Source: Symbiodinium natans (Eukaryota > Sar > Dinophyceae > Suessiales > Symbiodiniaceae). Taken from it: a stretch of DNA of 64,000 nt. Below are positions 1 through 11,710 of this stretch, in pieces. Location of the stretch: the NCBI GenBank assembly GCA_905221605.1, contig CAJNDS010002544.1, positions 203,958 to 267,957 on the forward strand, written 5' to 3'. The notes beneath the pieces were generated by a model. It searched no databases and was not told the origin of the DNA. It saw only the letters and a list, made by a program, of their open reading frames with translations. A program made the position numbers and the translations under genes. Each line of letters opens with the position of its first letter. The stretch's first letter is position 1.

Positions 1-360
1 GTCCCGTTGTCGGTCAGAGCGATATCGACCTGATGAATGCTAGCCTTGGCCGACTGAAAGGTCTGCATGAATTCAGCAGCACATGCCTCGTGACCTTTGC
101 CGTAATATCTCACGACGTGTGAGGGGAAGAGCTCTGGGATGCATTCCTGCCAGGCCTGCCCGTCAAAGGGCTGCGACGAGTCGTACAGAAGCATGATGGG
201 CTTGGAGTGCTGGGCGGCCCAAACAATCTCACTGGCAAGACGTGCCTGCCTCTCAGGCTCCACAGCAACGGCAACAGCTACGGCTGCTACACAGCTGGCC
301 ATCTCAAAAGCATCTCTGAGAAGCCTCCTCTTACCTCCCTCAAGGGCAAGGGACCCTGAC
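1..360 (-). CDS. 3' part of a protein with a TIR-like block (gene continues beyond the left edge)
   Basis: One frame stays open on the minus strand from about position 360 to the window edge and reads like real protein. The middle contains LASEIVWAAQHSKPIMLLYD, followed by a polar stretch and ELFPSHVVRYYGKGHEAC. A helix ending in [EI]-WA, then KP and a beta strand ending LLYD, is the pattern of the later half of Toll/interleukin-1 receptor (TIR) and related Rossmann-like signalling domains, where a conserved 'KPVIPL'-type strand follows an amphipathic helix. An alanine/valine-rich helix precedes it. The first part of a TIR domain, including its catalytic glutamate, is not identified here. The TIR assignment is an inference from pattern; that this is an exon is much surer. 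The end of the gene is outside the window. Confidence 0.5.
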
Positions 361-1060
361 AAGCCAGGTTTGTAGAAAGAGCGAAGCCCGTTCTTGCTAC
401 AAACTTTGCATACCCAGGAAGCCAGCTGGTCGGCATTCGCATCTTCTAGGCAGTGTGATCGAGTTACCATAATATCGATGACATCTGCCAGCGCTGGCCT
501 CCACGAAAAATGAGCACACCCCATCCATCCGCATCACAGAGCTAACTAACGAGTGTGGGGCTACATTCCATGATTTATCCTTCATCTCCGCAAAAACTTG
601 GAGTGACTGTGCAAGTCAACGTGACTGCAACAAAGGACACAGGATCGCATCTCTAATAATGAAATCCCCCCCTATCGATGGCTGGCACCGTCTTTGTGTG
701 GCGCTTGAACTGAAAAGGAAATTCCGATCGTATGAGCTTGTAGGACCGTGACTACGCCAGCTGTGACGACGACCCAGCGGTAATCTTCGCAAAGGCGCAG
801 ATGGCACAGGCGCCTGGTAGAGACTCAAACTCCTGCCATACAAACAGCGACTGCTTGAGCAGACTGGCAATCGGGTCATGTCCTCGCCCACTCCAGAGAC
901 CCTGCACATACGCGAATCAATGCCTTAGCTGAGTATGCTGCTGCTCCATGGAAGCTGCAGCAGGGACAGCCAGGGTCCCAGCCGTCACATGAACAGCCGA
1001 CAAAAGCCCTGCACTGCATTGCACTGCGGATGATTTACCCCTTCTCAAGGTCATACGCAG
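361..1060. other. no gene recognised
   Basis: Short open frames occur on both strands, but none has a recognisable motif or sustained protein-like composition. It is probably intron or intergenic sequence between the left-edge gene and the PPR fragments. Confidence 0.4.
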
Positions 1061-1079
1061 AATCACTTGGACTTGCAGG

Positions 1080-1800
1080 GACCACACGACAAACCATGGA
1101 GATTACTGATCATGTTTGTGGCACTGTTAAAATCAATCTCGCTAGTCCCGACATCAGCAGCAAAACGCCTGGCAACTTGCGACGGGAATGGTAAGATACC
1201 ATCTCTCCCTGCCGCACGCTTCTCATGTTTTTGCGCGGTTGCTGTGCTCCTGATTTTAGACCGAGCTCTGCAGCTGTTCATCTTCATTCACAGGTGATGG
1301 GCGCCGAAGGGCAGCTTGATGCCGTTTTGAAGTTCTACAGGGCCCTCTTCATCCCGGAAAGAAAGAGGAGCAGCCTCGTCGCACGAGCTCGTCTACTAGC
1401 AAGAGACCGGTGGCCCAAGATGGCACCTGCAGCTGCATGCTGGAGCAAGAATCATCTGTCCACACAGTCCTTGCCAAGGACTCCAACACAGTTGGTCAAC
1501 GCCCCGAAGGTAATCTCGTTTGGCTGGAGACCTGTGTGCGGAAGTACTGGCAGCAAATGCATCAGCCATGCTGCGAAGAACAACCCACGACAGCACCTTT
1601 CTGAAGCAACGTTCGAAGGAGGCTGACGGCCTGGAGAAAGCCCGCACAAATCAGAAAAAGGCAGTCGTATTCCGCCGGTGTCGGCCTGGTTCCAGGCACC
1701 CGCGCGCCCGACGGCGTTGATGGCAACGGTGTATTCCTGTACATTAAGCCGCATTTCGGCCACGAGCCTGTGCCGCTCAAGCACTCAAGCAAGGAATCAC
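1080..1800 (-). CDS. pentatricopeptide repeat (PPR) protein, several short exons in different frames
   Basis: Several minus-strand blocks look like pieces of P-type PPR motifs, which are paired helices that bind single-stranded RNA base by base, usually in organelles. Reading 5' to 3', they are NVQEYTVAINAVGRAGAWNQ (about 1690-1770), QAVSLLRTLLQKG (about 1605-1645), LQPNEITFGALTNCVGVLG (about 1475-1540), WATGLLLVDELVRRGC (about 1380-1425) and a weaker SEIDFNSATNMI (about 1100-1140). The typical 'PNxxTFxALxxxC' and 'W..AL.LL.EM...G' halves are visible. The frame changes between blocks imply short introns at roughly 100-bp spacing. Start, stop and exact splice sites are not resolved. It could also be a decayed copy, since no long uninterrupted frame survives. 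Confidence 0.6.
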
Positions 1801-2479
1801 ATCGTCCAGGCCTTGACGTCATCCAAGAAACCCTTCTGCCTGCAACACTTGCTCGCACAGTGCAGATCAAGCTGTGGCCCGCCGCAACCCCCGGCACAAG
1901 TGTGCACATGTCTGGACCTCAATCGCTCCACCACCTGCGGTGTCTGCGACCTTGTGGAAGTCTTAAGCCTGAGGCCCGGCTGCGAGTTCACAGGCGGCTC
2001 ATGCACCGGCGCTGAGGGCAGCCACTTGCGAAGGTAAACCAGACGCAAGAAAGGCAAGCAGCATGGTAGCATGACGCATCTCAGTCTGGTGCTGTTTGAA
2101 CAGCTGCGACTTGGACTGGATGTTGCCAATGTGGCCATCATTCTGCTGCATCCACAGGGGCCACGAACGTTTGCTACGTTGTGATCAAGGCCTCCAAGAT
2201 GATAGCATGAAAGCACCAAACATGTACACCTTCAGATCAAGCAGCTACTGAATGCTACTGCTATCATTCGGCTGGTATCTTGCGGCTCTACTCAAGGTTG
2301 TCACGGTTGTCAGGATGGTGGGGAAGTCTTCAAGCCATGCTTTGCGTTACGCAGCCCCTTGGGCATCATATCGCGCAAGGCCAAACGCGTGGCCGAGGCG
2401 GCACTTCCATAGCGGTAGAAATCGGCCGCCCAGGTCATTTAAGGCACGAGCTAAGGCAGGCAGTGAGAGAATCACAGAA

Positions 2480-2885
2480 TCAGATACAGACAGAGAGAGA
2501 GATAGATAAAAAAAAAAAGCAGAGAGGAAACAAGAGTGAGTGACGACAAGATAGAAAGAGAGGATGACACTATAAGATTGCGGAGGGGACAAGTATGGGA
2601 GAGAGAGCGAGAGAGGGAGAGAGAACACAATTCCGCTGCCGTCCCCACCCCCATTCCCGTGATTTGACAACGGGAGGAGTCCCTGAGGGCAGCGAAGCGA
2701 GCGAAGTCACTTTCCGCAGTTCTAGCACTCCCCAGCTTTGGCTACCTTTATTGGTTGTTTTGCGCTTAGCTTTGTTTTTCTCCAAAAGTGCTGCTCTCTC
2801 TCTCTCTCCCTTGCTTGCTTGCAGTGCGCTTGACCTTTTGCAGGGAGGTCGCCCCATCCCTCTCTCTCCCTCTCTCTCTCGTACA
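2480..2885. repeat. opposed GA-rich and CT-rich simple repeats (possible fold-back)
   Basis: GA-rich stretches at about 2490-2505 and 2597-2627 are followed, about 170-250 bp further on, by CT-rich stretches at about 2793-2810 and 2858-2880. The CT blocks are close to reverse complements of the GA blocks, so the segment could form an imperfect hairpin. No transposase frame is present. It may be a degenerate fold-back element or two independent microsatellites. Confidence 0.6.
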
Positions 2886-3049
2886 GATCGTGGATGTCGT
2901 TTTTCTTGACGTCCTCTAACGCGACTCGTGTCCTACCACCCGCTGTCCTTCAGGTGTGAAACTTGTGCAAATGAATTAAGCTCACTTACACCCGATTGCT
3001 CTAAAGCCTCTGTGCTGCCACTCACCGCGGCAAAGGCCAAACTCACCGC

Positions 3050-3096
3050 TTCACTTCAGCAGGTTGACGAAGTCTGCAAAGTTGACCCGACCATCC
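3050..3096 (-). CDS. terminal exon resembling the last half of an EF-hand
   Basis: Directly after a CAG acceptor the minus strand reads DGRVNFADFVNLLK and then a TGA stop. This is the usual end of a calmodulin-like protein: the second part of a calcium loop (D-G-x-V-x-F), the -Z glutamate/aspartate position and the F helix. The preceding loop half would be on an upstream exon, which I could not find between 3.1 and 3.9 kb. With only 14 residues, chance is possible. Confidence 0.35.
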
Positions 3097-3162
3097 TGCA
3101 CTCCCAGGAGCCCGGAGCTCCATGGACAAAGCTCTGCCATCACTGCCATCCATAACGTCTTC

Positions 3163-3199
3163 TTTTCTCATGTTTTCTCATGTTTTCTCATGTTTTCTC
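3163..3199. repeat. 10-bp tandem repeat, about 3.5 copies
   Basis: The unit TTTTCTCATG is repeated almost perfectly. It is pyrimidine-rich and lies between the possible EF-hand exon and the CSN1 gene. Confidence 0.85.
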
Positions 3200-3944
3200 G
3201 CACCATCACAAGTACGAACGGAGAGCATAACGGAGCATTGCGATAGAAGAGAAGCGTCTTCTCGATTGAGAGAGTCCTCCCATTCCTTCCTGTTCAACCT
3301 TTCAGTCTTTGAAAGGTCTACCATGGCACAAACGGCACAACACAACTCAATTGAAAGCAACCTTATGATTCCTTCTGCTGCTGCGGCTCGAGAGCCATAA
3401 AGTTTCTAATTATTGAGGTGAAAGTGAAGTCGGTGAAACAGAGGTTGCAGCTCAGAGTTTTCAGGCCGGCTGCGCCTGGCACACGTGTTTGTGCGGCCAC
3501 GCTTTCAGCAGCAGTTGAGTCCGCCCTGCCGTACGGTTTTTTCACGCGCGCAAGCTGGCGATCTGCTTCGTTTGGAGTTGCACTTCACTTCTTCTGCCTG
3601 ACCAAGTGGACACCTGAGGCTGGCACAGTGTAGCCCATCAACGTCAATTGCTGCCTCCCGCAGACACCGAGTTTCGAGCCAAAGTCGTGCTTCAACCTGG
3701 ACAATGCATTGCACAGACTGACAGCAAAGCGCCAGCAGCCACGCTGCTCGGTGATTCAATTCCGTACAGCGCTGTGCATCCCAGTCACAAGTTCATGCGT
3801 AGGATGAGAGCATGCGTGCTGTCCTTAGACAGTTTTGCTTCCGGATGCTTTAGACTTTAGACACTTAAGGCAGGCATGCCCGCTGGAACCTAAGCCCACC
3901 ACCAGAAAGTCACTGCTAACGCGGAGGGCGTTGTTGTACCTTCA

Positions 3945-6900
3945 GGATGCTTTCTTCACGACTGCACAAGACTTGCGGATGGGAGATGAGCACGTTGATC
4001 GTCTTTGGTCTGCGTGGCTTGCGTGAAGAATCTTCCTTGTGCGGTCGTGGCTGGGTCCGATGCCCATGTGAAAGTTTCACCTGCCGTCCCGCTTGGATGA
4101 GACTGTCCTGTGCGAATCGATCTTCGCGTCCAACTGCCGCTGCCCGATGAGCTTTGCAACCTGGTATATAAGGGTGTGTTGTCAGATCTGAAGGCATGCT
4201 ACAAAAGAATGACAAGGCCTTTTGTTCCTCCTCTTGACTGCTTTATCCAGTGTGTAGGTGCAGAGATGTGCATAGGGTTTCGGATGAACGGCTTGAGCCG
4301 CTCTTGGAAGCCCGTTTTTGAAGCTCTCTTGAGACTCTTGAGACTCTGACCTCCCTCTGCATTGACTCAACATCGGTGTTGAAGGCTTCTGCCATTCGGT
4401 GAAGAGACACGGACAGAAAGGGGGCAAAGTACTGCACAATACCTGGGTGCCAATCGTGAACGTTCGGTCAGTGATGAAGCAACTTGTGGGCCTTTGATGG
4501 GCACTGTTTCCGAGAGAGCTGCCTTTGCTCCGGATCTGTTCACAGAGGTTGGCCTCGGAAGAATACGATTGCCACACATTGACAATTGCCCATACAAGGT
4601 GTGCCTGGCCCTGAGAGTCCCGCCACTTGACCACTCAGATGAACATCTAAGCATAGCGGTTCCTCGCAGCACCGAAATACTAGGCCGCGCTGACATATGC
4701 TGACTTTCCCTCGTCCTTCAAGCGCTCCAACGAAGCTAGACAGGCTGCGTACCTGCTGCCACTTCTTAGAGGCTAGCCCTCCGATGCGCAGAATCTGCAG
4801 ACTTTCACATGGAAAAAAAGTACTGGGGGTTCTTGTTGTCGGACCTGCAGCTGCAGAAATCGATGGCCAAGTCACGAAGCTGCCTCAGGTGCGGGCTCGT
4901 GGTTGAGAGCACTGAGAGTGCTATTCACAGATAGATGACTTCAGGATAAACCCGTGGTAACGTTTTGTGTCTGATGGCCCAGGTCCGAGTCTAAGCAGGG
5001 CAACCTACATACATACAGCGTGACTCTCGAGCTATCCTGTCCAGGGATGAAATGCCGTGCACATGACTCAGTGGCCAGCGGGGCCATGTCCAGGCACTCC
5101 CGAAACGTCGGTGAGTCCAGAAGTTTGCTCTGCACCTCCCGGTAGTCGCCAGCCCCAGGAACTTTATATCAACACCCTCTCGTAGAAAAAGTATGTCAAA
5201 CACATGCACTTAACTCCGTAAAAACACAACCAATACTCACTCCGGCTGGATGGGGCCTCTGCCCGATCCAGCGAGCCGAGACCACACAGCACTCCGTACA
5301 AAGCGACCTTCGGTTGAGAGCGTTTCGTTCAGAGGCTGAACACAAGGGTTTAGGGTTTAGGGTTTGGGGTTGAGGGTTGAGGGTTTAGGGTTTAGGGTTT
5401 AGGGCTTAAGGTTTAGGAAGATTTCCGCTCAAAGGCCAAGAAGCATCTTGAGGGCTGAGGATGTCCGAGAACGCACTGCCGAGGTCCTGGAGTGTTCCCT
5501 TTCTGTCTTGTGCGAGCGTTTTGGCAGACTCGTATTGTGTCGATCCCTCGGCCGTTGTGCCACTCATTGCAAGACAGAAACGTCATGGCAATCGCATGTT
5601 GCACTAGCCCGGGTAGAAAGGTCAGTTCCGGCTGTTGCCGTTGCATTGGACCGCGCAACAGAGACGACCCCTAGCAAAGAACTCTGCACGGGTGCACATC
5701 ACGTTGTTTTCGTCTTCCATAAGGAATACGTCGAAAGTCATACAATGCAGCGGCGCAATAAGTGGTGTCGCGCCCCCTCCCCTCCGACACGTGCCCCTTC
5801 GAACTACACTTCGTCGCGGACTGAGGATTTTCGCAAGCAGAACAGTTTCACGTTGCTTATGTATGTCAAACGCGTCCAGAAATGGTCTCAAGCAGCCGGG
5901 GAACCTGCCAAAAACATTGTTCAGAAGACTACGCTATGTTCATGCCGTTGGAAGCTTTGCCCAGCCGATCTGCATGCCCAGCTATGCCGAGCTGTTACAC
6001 GTCCTGCGGCTTGACCTGCGAGAAGCTCGTGGCAGCTTCTTTGTACTTGCCAGCGGTCATGTTGTACCTTGGTCGGGGCCATGCGTGGCCTTGCATGACA
6101 TTGATGGCGGCTGGTGGCTGTAGCAGAGCGCAGCACAGACCATATGATGCGAAGATGCGAGACTGGCTCGCTTCGTCCTGTTGGTGTGTTGAACCCCTGG
6201 CTCGACTATTTCTGACTTCAGCATGCAATTGTGTCGTGCCTTGAAGGGAGTGTGGTGAGCTTTGCTGGTGAAATTCTGGATGTCGGAGTACTGACGCCTA
6301 AGTCAGGGGTTTGCACACTACAAACCATGCCGTCAAGGCCAGTAAAAGTCATTTAGCCGCTCTCAGGTCTGCACTGCAGAACACGCAGTCTGATGATCGT
6401 CATGCAGGTAGCAAACACTGCCTCCAATGGTCCAAAGACAGAGCCAGTAGACGCTAAAGTACACTGAAACAAGATGGACGTTAGTCACAGCTGTGTCTGT
6501 TGAAAGCATGCTTTAACAATCATTGCATCTCGATCACGGCCAAAAAAAAGAAACCCGAATCTATGCGTTGCCAATTTTTGTGCCCGTAGGACATCGTAGG
6601 CCCGCCTGTGGCTCTGTGCAGAACTCGCGGCTCCTCGCCAAGTATTTCTCAGCCTCACAGAATCGGGAGATCTCGCGGACTCGGCATGTCTCGGAAGGTA
6701 ACAAGGCGCCGGCAGTCGGGTAGTCGCCCTGTTCCAGGCAGAGGTTCGTGAGTTGATGGTAGCACCTTGCGTAGAAAAGGTGCCAGGTATTCTGCAACTC
6801 CTCCCTCCTACGTAGGAGCAAAGATCGGCGCTGTCGGATGTTCTCCTTCATCTGAGATGCTTTGGCCTGGGCTCGCATTGAGTAGACCCCTTCGGTATAA

Positions 6901-7515
6901 GTTATTCGTGGGCTCTCTCGTCTGCGCCTGATTCAGGTCCTGTTCATACAGGTCCTGCCACCATCAACCCAACATTGCAGAGGGTCTGCTCAATGGTTCA
7001 GAATCAACGCACATTCTGCCCACGGTTGTGCGGCGTCTCCTTCAGTATCCCGTTCTGCTTCTGAGTCGCGTCAACCTGCCATTCCCAAGACACAACAGGC
7101 CGTTGCCGGATCGGCCTCCTTAAGTAAGTCGGCTCTGCCCAGACTTGGTCATAAGCGGGCAGCCCCGATTCGTTGCCTTCCAGTAGCTCCTGGCCAGTTC
7201 CGAGAAGTTTCCTTCGATCAATGTACGAGAACCTACTCCTTAACCAAGAAGGAATGAAGCACAAGGGCGGTCGGGTCCTTCAGCCAGTTATGCACCTCTG
7301 TATACCTGGCATGCTACGCTTGTCTGCACACAATTGCCGGCGCGGCTGTAAGCTCACGGGTGCTCACGTGCAGAGCATGCTCTGAGGCCCCAACCCTTTG
7401 CAGTTTGTTGTGCGTTTCATCAAATCCAAGCATAGCCTCAGCAAATGCAGCCCTAAGCCTTGTCAGGTTGTGCAGTTGTGCATGGCAGGTCCTCCAACTG
7501 GCAATGTAAGGCATG
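3945..7515 (-). CDS. CSN1: COP9 signalosome subunit 1 (CSN1/GPS1), multi-exon
   Basis: CSN1 is a PCI-domain subunit of the COP9 signalosome, the complex that removes NEDD8 from cullin-RING ubiquitin ligases. At least ten minus-strand blocks follow CSN1 family order. They include LPAYDQVWAEP (about 7140-7235), an N-terminal helical block LCLEQGDY (6720-6878), EKYLARSREFCT (about 6620-6660, matching the conserved 'R-D-Y-C-T'), ATCMTIIRLRVLQ (about 6370-6420), AGKYKEAATSF (about 6040-6080), VALYGVLCGLGSLDRAE (about 5250-5310, family 'VAIYGGLCALATFDR'), LLDSPTFRECLDM (5080-5150), CLDVHL (about 4640) and LCEQIRSKG (about 4520). VQYFAPFLSVSLHRMAEAFN (4345-4440) is the PCI core, followed by LDAKIDSH (about 4120) and HADQR (about 4005). 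One resolved junction joins AAAG|GC to CCCAG|GT. The 5' start is uncertain; an exon at about 7390-7510 may be first. The C-terminal tail is divergent. Confidence 0.9.
5346..5417. repeat. interstitial telomere-type repeat (TTTAGGG)n
   Basis: About ten units of TTTAGGG, with variants such as TTTGGGG and TTGAGGG, form a 72-bp tract. It sits in the CSN1 intron between the exon with KYKEAATSF and the exon with VALYGVLCGL. TTTAGGG is the plant-type telomere unit and is also reported for dinoflagellates. Confidence 0.9.
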
Positions 7516-8359
7516 TTGCTCCCAGCGCAGTGGAGACATGCTTCGCACACGTTACACAAGCTGAGATGGCGGCTTGAGAGCATCGATTTTCAGATTTACT
7601 TTCGATGTCTCACAAGTGAGGCGTATGTTGGGATGCTGTCTTGAGGCAACGGGCTCCAAATGGCTCCTACATGTCCTTCCTCATTCTTATGCCATGACTA
7701 GCGACTGGTGCCGTGACGCTCTGCGGCCTGCGTGGCAATGAACTGCAACCGCTGCACAGCACCATGCGTCCCGTACCTTCAATGCATGCATGAGGCATCC
7801 GAACAGAGTCTTTCACAAAGGATGCGGAGCTACTTCCCTGGAGCCTAAGACCCATGCATGCCCATGAAGCTCGGTGCGAGACTGGCCACTGTATGAGTCT
7901 AGGTCCTCCGTCAGCAGTGATGCCTCAGAGAATGTCACGAGGACGTTTAAGACGCCACGTTAGGTGCAGCTGCATGATACAGAACCACCTCTTGCTCAAG
8001 AGTTTGTCTGCACTCACTGACAGGCACATGTGCACATCAACATATTCGTTCGTGACGTGACATGTGCTGTCACTGTAAGATGTGCACAGCCATTGCAGGT
8101 GACGCAAGCAGCCAGCGATCAGCTTTTGCTATCCATGCCCGACGGGTATATAGGTCAGAGCTGAAGTACAAGTTGGCGCATGCGTCTAGTGCTACATACA
8201 TGAGAGAACCGGGCATGACAGTAGTCCTTGGATGGGGGGGCCGTGTTTACTGTGGATGCGTGCTACGAGTTCATGTCGAATCAGGTCCAACAAACACCTT
8301 GAGGGCTCTGGTTGCTAGCATCGACTCTCTGCACCAACAAAATCGGGCCATGTTAGTAT

Positions 8360-9817
8360 AAGAGCTCCCAAGGCATGCAAGACCCAACATGGATTGCGAA
8401 TCCGGCAACTGAGAGCGCGCGGCCATGCTCCAATCGTGCCAGGACGACTTTCTGGATGATGCGAACAGCCAGGTCTCCAGGCCTGGATACGCTGCTCCAG
8501 TTTAAGTCATGCCTCTTGAAACAAGTGACATGAAGAGCTGGGCAAGAGCTCAATACTTCAGAACTCAGGGCATCCGGCTGATTGTCCTTGTGGCTGTGGT
8601 TTCCTGCACCTTTGAAGATGATCCTCGCATCGTGGTAGCAAGCCTACAGTTTCAGTGGCCAGGACCATCCCCTGGACCTCATTCCAGCTTGCCATCCAGG
8701 TTTGATGGGAAGTGTCACAGGCTTCTTCTCCTGCCAGAAGCGCACAGCCGCAGCCACGGAAAGCACTTCTACCCTGCAGACTTAAGGCGACCTGCTCTTG
8801 GACGGGTGGCGCGGGTGGCGCATGCTGTTCAGGAGACAGATCATGCAGGGTCGTGCTGCGAGTGAAATCGCGGCAGTCCACACTTGCAGCTTTTTGTTGT
8901 TCAGACAGTGTATTGCAGTACTTGCCATCCTACAGGGACATGCCAGGAGCCTGATATGGCACGAAGCCCGGTCCCAGCCGCGTTCGTTCCACCACCACGC
9001 ACCTGGAGTTTGCAGAGTTTGCGGAAGATCGGTGTGCCGAGCTCACACAGAGGCGGACCTTGTGGTTCCTTCCTTGAGCTCGCCGAGGGTGCATTCAATC
9101 TGCAAGGTCAGCTGACATTTTGCTCTGCACATCATCCCGATGTGTCCCGATTCTTCGCCAGGCCTCCAACTCGATGGTTGGTTCCTGCACTGTAAAATGC
9201 TGCGCACAACTCTATCTGTGCCCTCGGGGATATCCCCTCTGCAAATCAACCTCGTTGACATGGAACCAAACTGCGTGCGTGAACATCTTGCATCATGTCG
9301 GATGGTGTTCTCTGTGCATGAGGTGCAATGCCGAGTTTCCTTCGGCATTGACGGGAGCACGGGAAGGTCTTCCAATTCGGGCTCGTACCTGCAGGCGGGA
9401 ATGAAATGTCATGCGTAGAGCTTTGTGGGAACTTCGGCTAGTGGCATTTTGTCTCGACCCACGCAGCAGCTGGCTACTGGCTGGCTTTTGGCCCCACTGC
9501 GACAGCCCAGAAGCCAGCCCCCCAAGCCTGAACTATCCCAAACTTCGCTCCCAAGTTGCAACAATTCTCAGCCCTAAACCACATGTTGCAGTAGCACAAT
9601 CGGCTCCCTTATGAACTGCCGAGGCGGTGGGGGCTGGGGCTGGGGGAAGGTAACGTCGTTTCCCGCTTGAAGAATGGGAAGGGGAGAATGCTTTTTGAGG
9701 CCTCACTTGCCTGCGTGGAGTGGCAGGGTGCATGAGTGGGTGAACGAATGGGTTTTCTTTCCTTTCGCACGCAACGTGTTGTATTTAAAGAGAAAGAGAC
9801 AGAGAGAGAGAGAGAGA

Positions 9818-9856
<39 letters not shown>

Positions 9857-9873
9857 GTGCAAAAATGTGTCTA

Positions 9874-9904
<31 letters not shown>

Positions 9905-11710
9905 GGTATGTATACATCCCCACCCTGCGGGCAAGGAATTTGCGAGCTCTCTCTGGGGTTGGGCTCCAGGCACACTCTGGGGATTCTGTGAGGATGATCT
10001 GGGTTTGGGCCGACGGAGGCTCTTAAAATCTCCTAAATTAGATACACTCTGTACAGTTCTCACGCCCGGCAAGGACGACTCAGATATCCTGGCCTCCCAC
10101 CACCTTCTGCGGCCCTCAGATGTACTCTTTTGTGTGAGTCCGTGTGCCTGGCCCTGTGAAGAGGTGACGGCGAGAGTGCAAATCTACGCCTGACCCATCA
10201 GGTCCACTTGGAGTTAGCGCAGCCCGCGCTGTCTCCCCTTTGACCTTCTAGCCATCTCCCACCCCCCAAGATGAGAACAGGCGGCTTACGCCCCCCCCCC
10301 CCTCCGGGGCCGTGTTGAGGCCTCCCCCCCATTCACGGTGCGGTGGATCTTCCCTTGACAGTGAGGTCCAAACAACCCCTCCCATACTGCCCCCTGTGGC
10401 GTACACCTCTCCGCCTCTCCTCCCCTGCCCTCTCCTTTATTCTCCTTTCCTGTTTCTGGGGGCTGACCTGCAAGCAGGTGCCCAGGCCGTGCGAGATTGG
10501 CTCCCGAAGGAGGGCGCGTGTAGCAAAGCCGCTTTGCTTACAAACTTATCTATACTTGATTTGAATGTATGTTTTTCGTTTTTGCGGTATGTCGTTGCTT
10601 GTTTGTTTCGTTGTTTCTTTGTTTGTTTCCTCCTTTCGTCAGGCGAGGGGAGAACCCTCGGGCAAGTCTGCCCCATACTGTAGCTGCTCTCCATTGCCCC
10701 AGCCACCACCATTCGGCCCCACGGCTACGCAAACTACTCCAGTCCCGAGACTCGGACACACCGAAACTCAAGTTATCTCTTTCTTCATTCGTGTCTCTCT
10801 GTCTCTCTCCCTCTTGCTCTTTTTATGTAGACGTGCTCTCTCGGAGGCATTGCTCACACAGTCGGCGCACGCCACGCTCAAAGGGTCGGCAGAGGAAAAG
10901 AACTGGTTGAAGAGTTCAAAGGGATCGCCCACATACCTGCCATACGTCATGATGGACGTTGAGGCGGCAGCTTCTTGCTCAAGACATGGGTGAACAACGA
11001 GCAGGTGTAGCTGGTAAGGGTCAAATTCAGCACCGTGAGGTGGGTTCCTTAAGAGAATTCCACACGGCAAATTTGCGCAACCCCCACGCTGCTTCTCAAG
11101 CCACCGTGCTTGCAATCGAGATTCTTCAAGCCTACCTCTCCATGGGCATCGAACCTTGGGCAATCCATGCAGACTGTCAAGCGTCAAAGGAGAAACACTC
11201 AACTTCTGAGAGCGCGTCTGTTGCCGTCTCAGTGGATCGATGAGCACCTGGGCAAAAACATTTTTACCCGAGGTAGGGATGCAAATTGTCGCAGTGCAGT
11301 TTTAGCATGGGATGATGTTATGCACTCTCGGCTGCGTCATGCAGGAGCGTGTACTTGGAAATCGTTGCCATGGCGCATCATAAGCTTCTGCGATGTCCCG
11401 AAAACGCGACTGCGCCTCTGCCTGCCAAGCAATCTGTCTTTCACTTCCGAAACATGGATCAGATGAAGTCGGCAACTTGAAAAATGAAGTACAAGCAGCC
11501 TTTGCGCTCGGATTCTTCTGCGGGTGCCACTTCGCTGCGGCCTCATCGTAGGCCACTCACCCTGCTTCACCGATTCTTCGGCTGAAGTATGGACCCCATC
11601 AGATCACCAAAGGGCCCCAGCCCACTGATACCCTGAGCGAATTTGCCGCGTCGTTGCTGATCGGGGGATGTCCAGCAAGGCGTAATAGTCTCGCCTCCGA
11701 CTCCATGGTA
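8360..11710 (-). CDS. class-B DnaJ/Hsp40 co-chaperone with HPQ in place of HPD, multi-exon
   Basis: DnaJ proteins deliver clients to Hsp70 and stimulate its ATPase through the J-domain HPD motif. The minus strand gives the family in order. J helix I is RDYYALLDIPRSATTRQIRS (about 11635-11700), helix II and loop AAAKWHPQKNPSAK (about 11503-11555), and helix III AEAQSRFRDIAEAYD (about 11380-11425). A linker piece VGDPFELFNQFF (about 10900-10950) resembles the G/F-region 'DPFELF'. The C-terminal domains follow: LTLQIECTLGELKEGTT (about 9055-9105), KPVTLPIKPGWQAG (about 8700-8745), IIFKGAGNHSHKDNQPDA (about 8570-8630) and HVTCFKRHDLNW (about 8495-8535). No cysteine-rich zinc region is visible, which points to class B. 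The junction GCAAAG|GC to GGCAG|GC restores the J domain in frame. The striking point is HPQ where HPD is essential for Hsp70 stimulation in studied J proteins. The last exon is not fixed. Confidence 0.88.
9797..9900. repeat. compound microsatellite (AG)n-(TA)n with a second (TA)n block
   Basis: An AG tract (about 9797-9820) runs directly into TA repeats (about 9820-9854). An 18-bp non-repeat gap follows, then a second TA block (about 9872-9899). It lies in an intron of the DnaJ gene, and the TA blocks are self-complementary. Confidence 0.95.
10291..10302. repeat. poly-C run of 12
   Basis: This homopolymer is inside the DnaJ intron and stands among other C-rich short runs from 10.24 to 10.45 kb. 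Confidence 0.9.

Noticed and set aside
4284-4302. GGCTTGAGCC as a spliced-leader relic in reverse
   Set aside because: It lies within or next to the CSN1 PCI exon and is a short palindrome; no leader sequence surrounds it.
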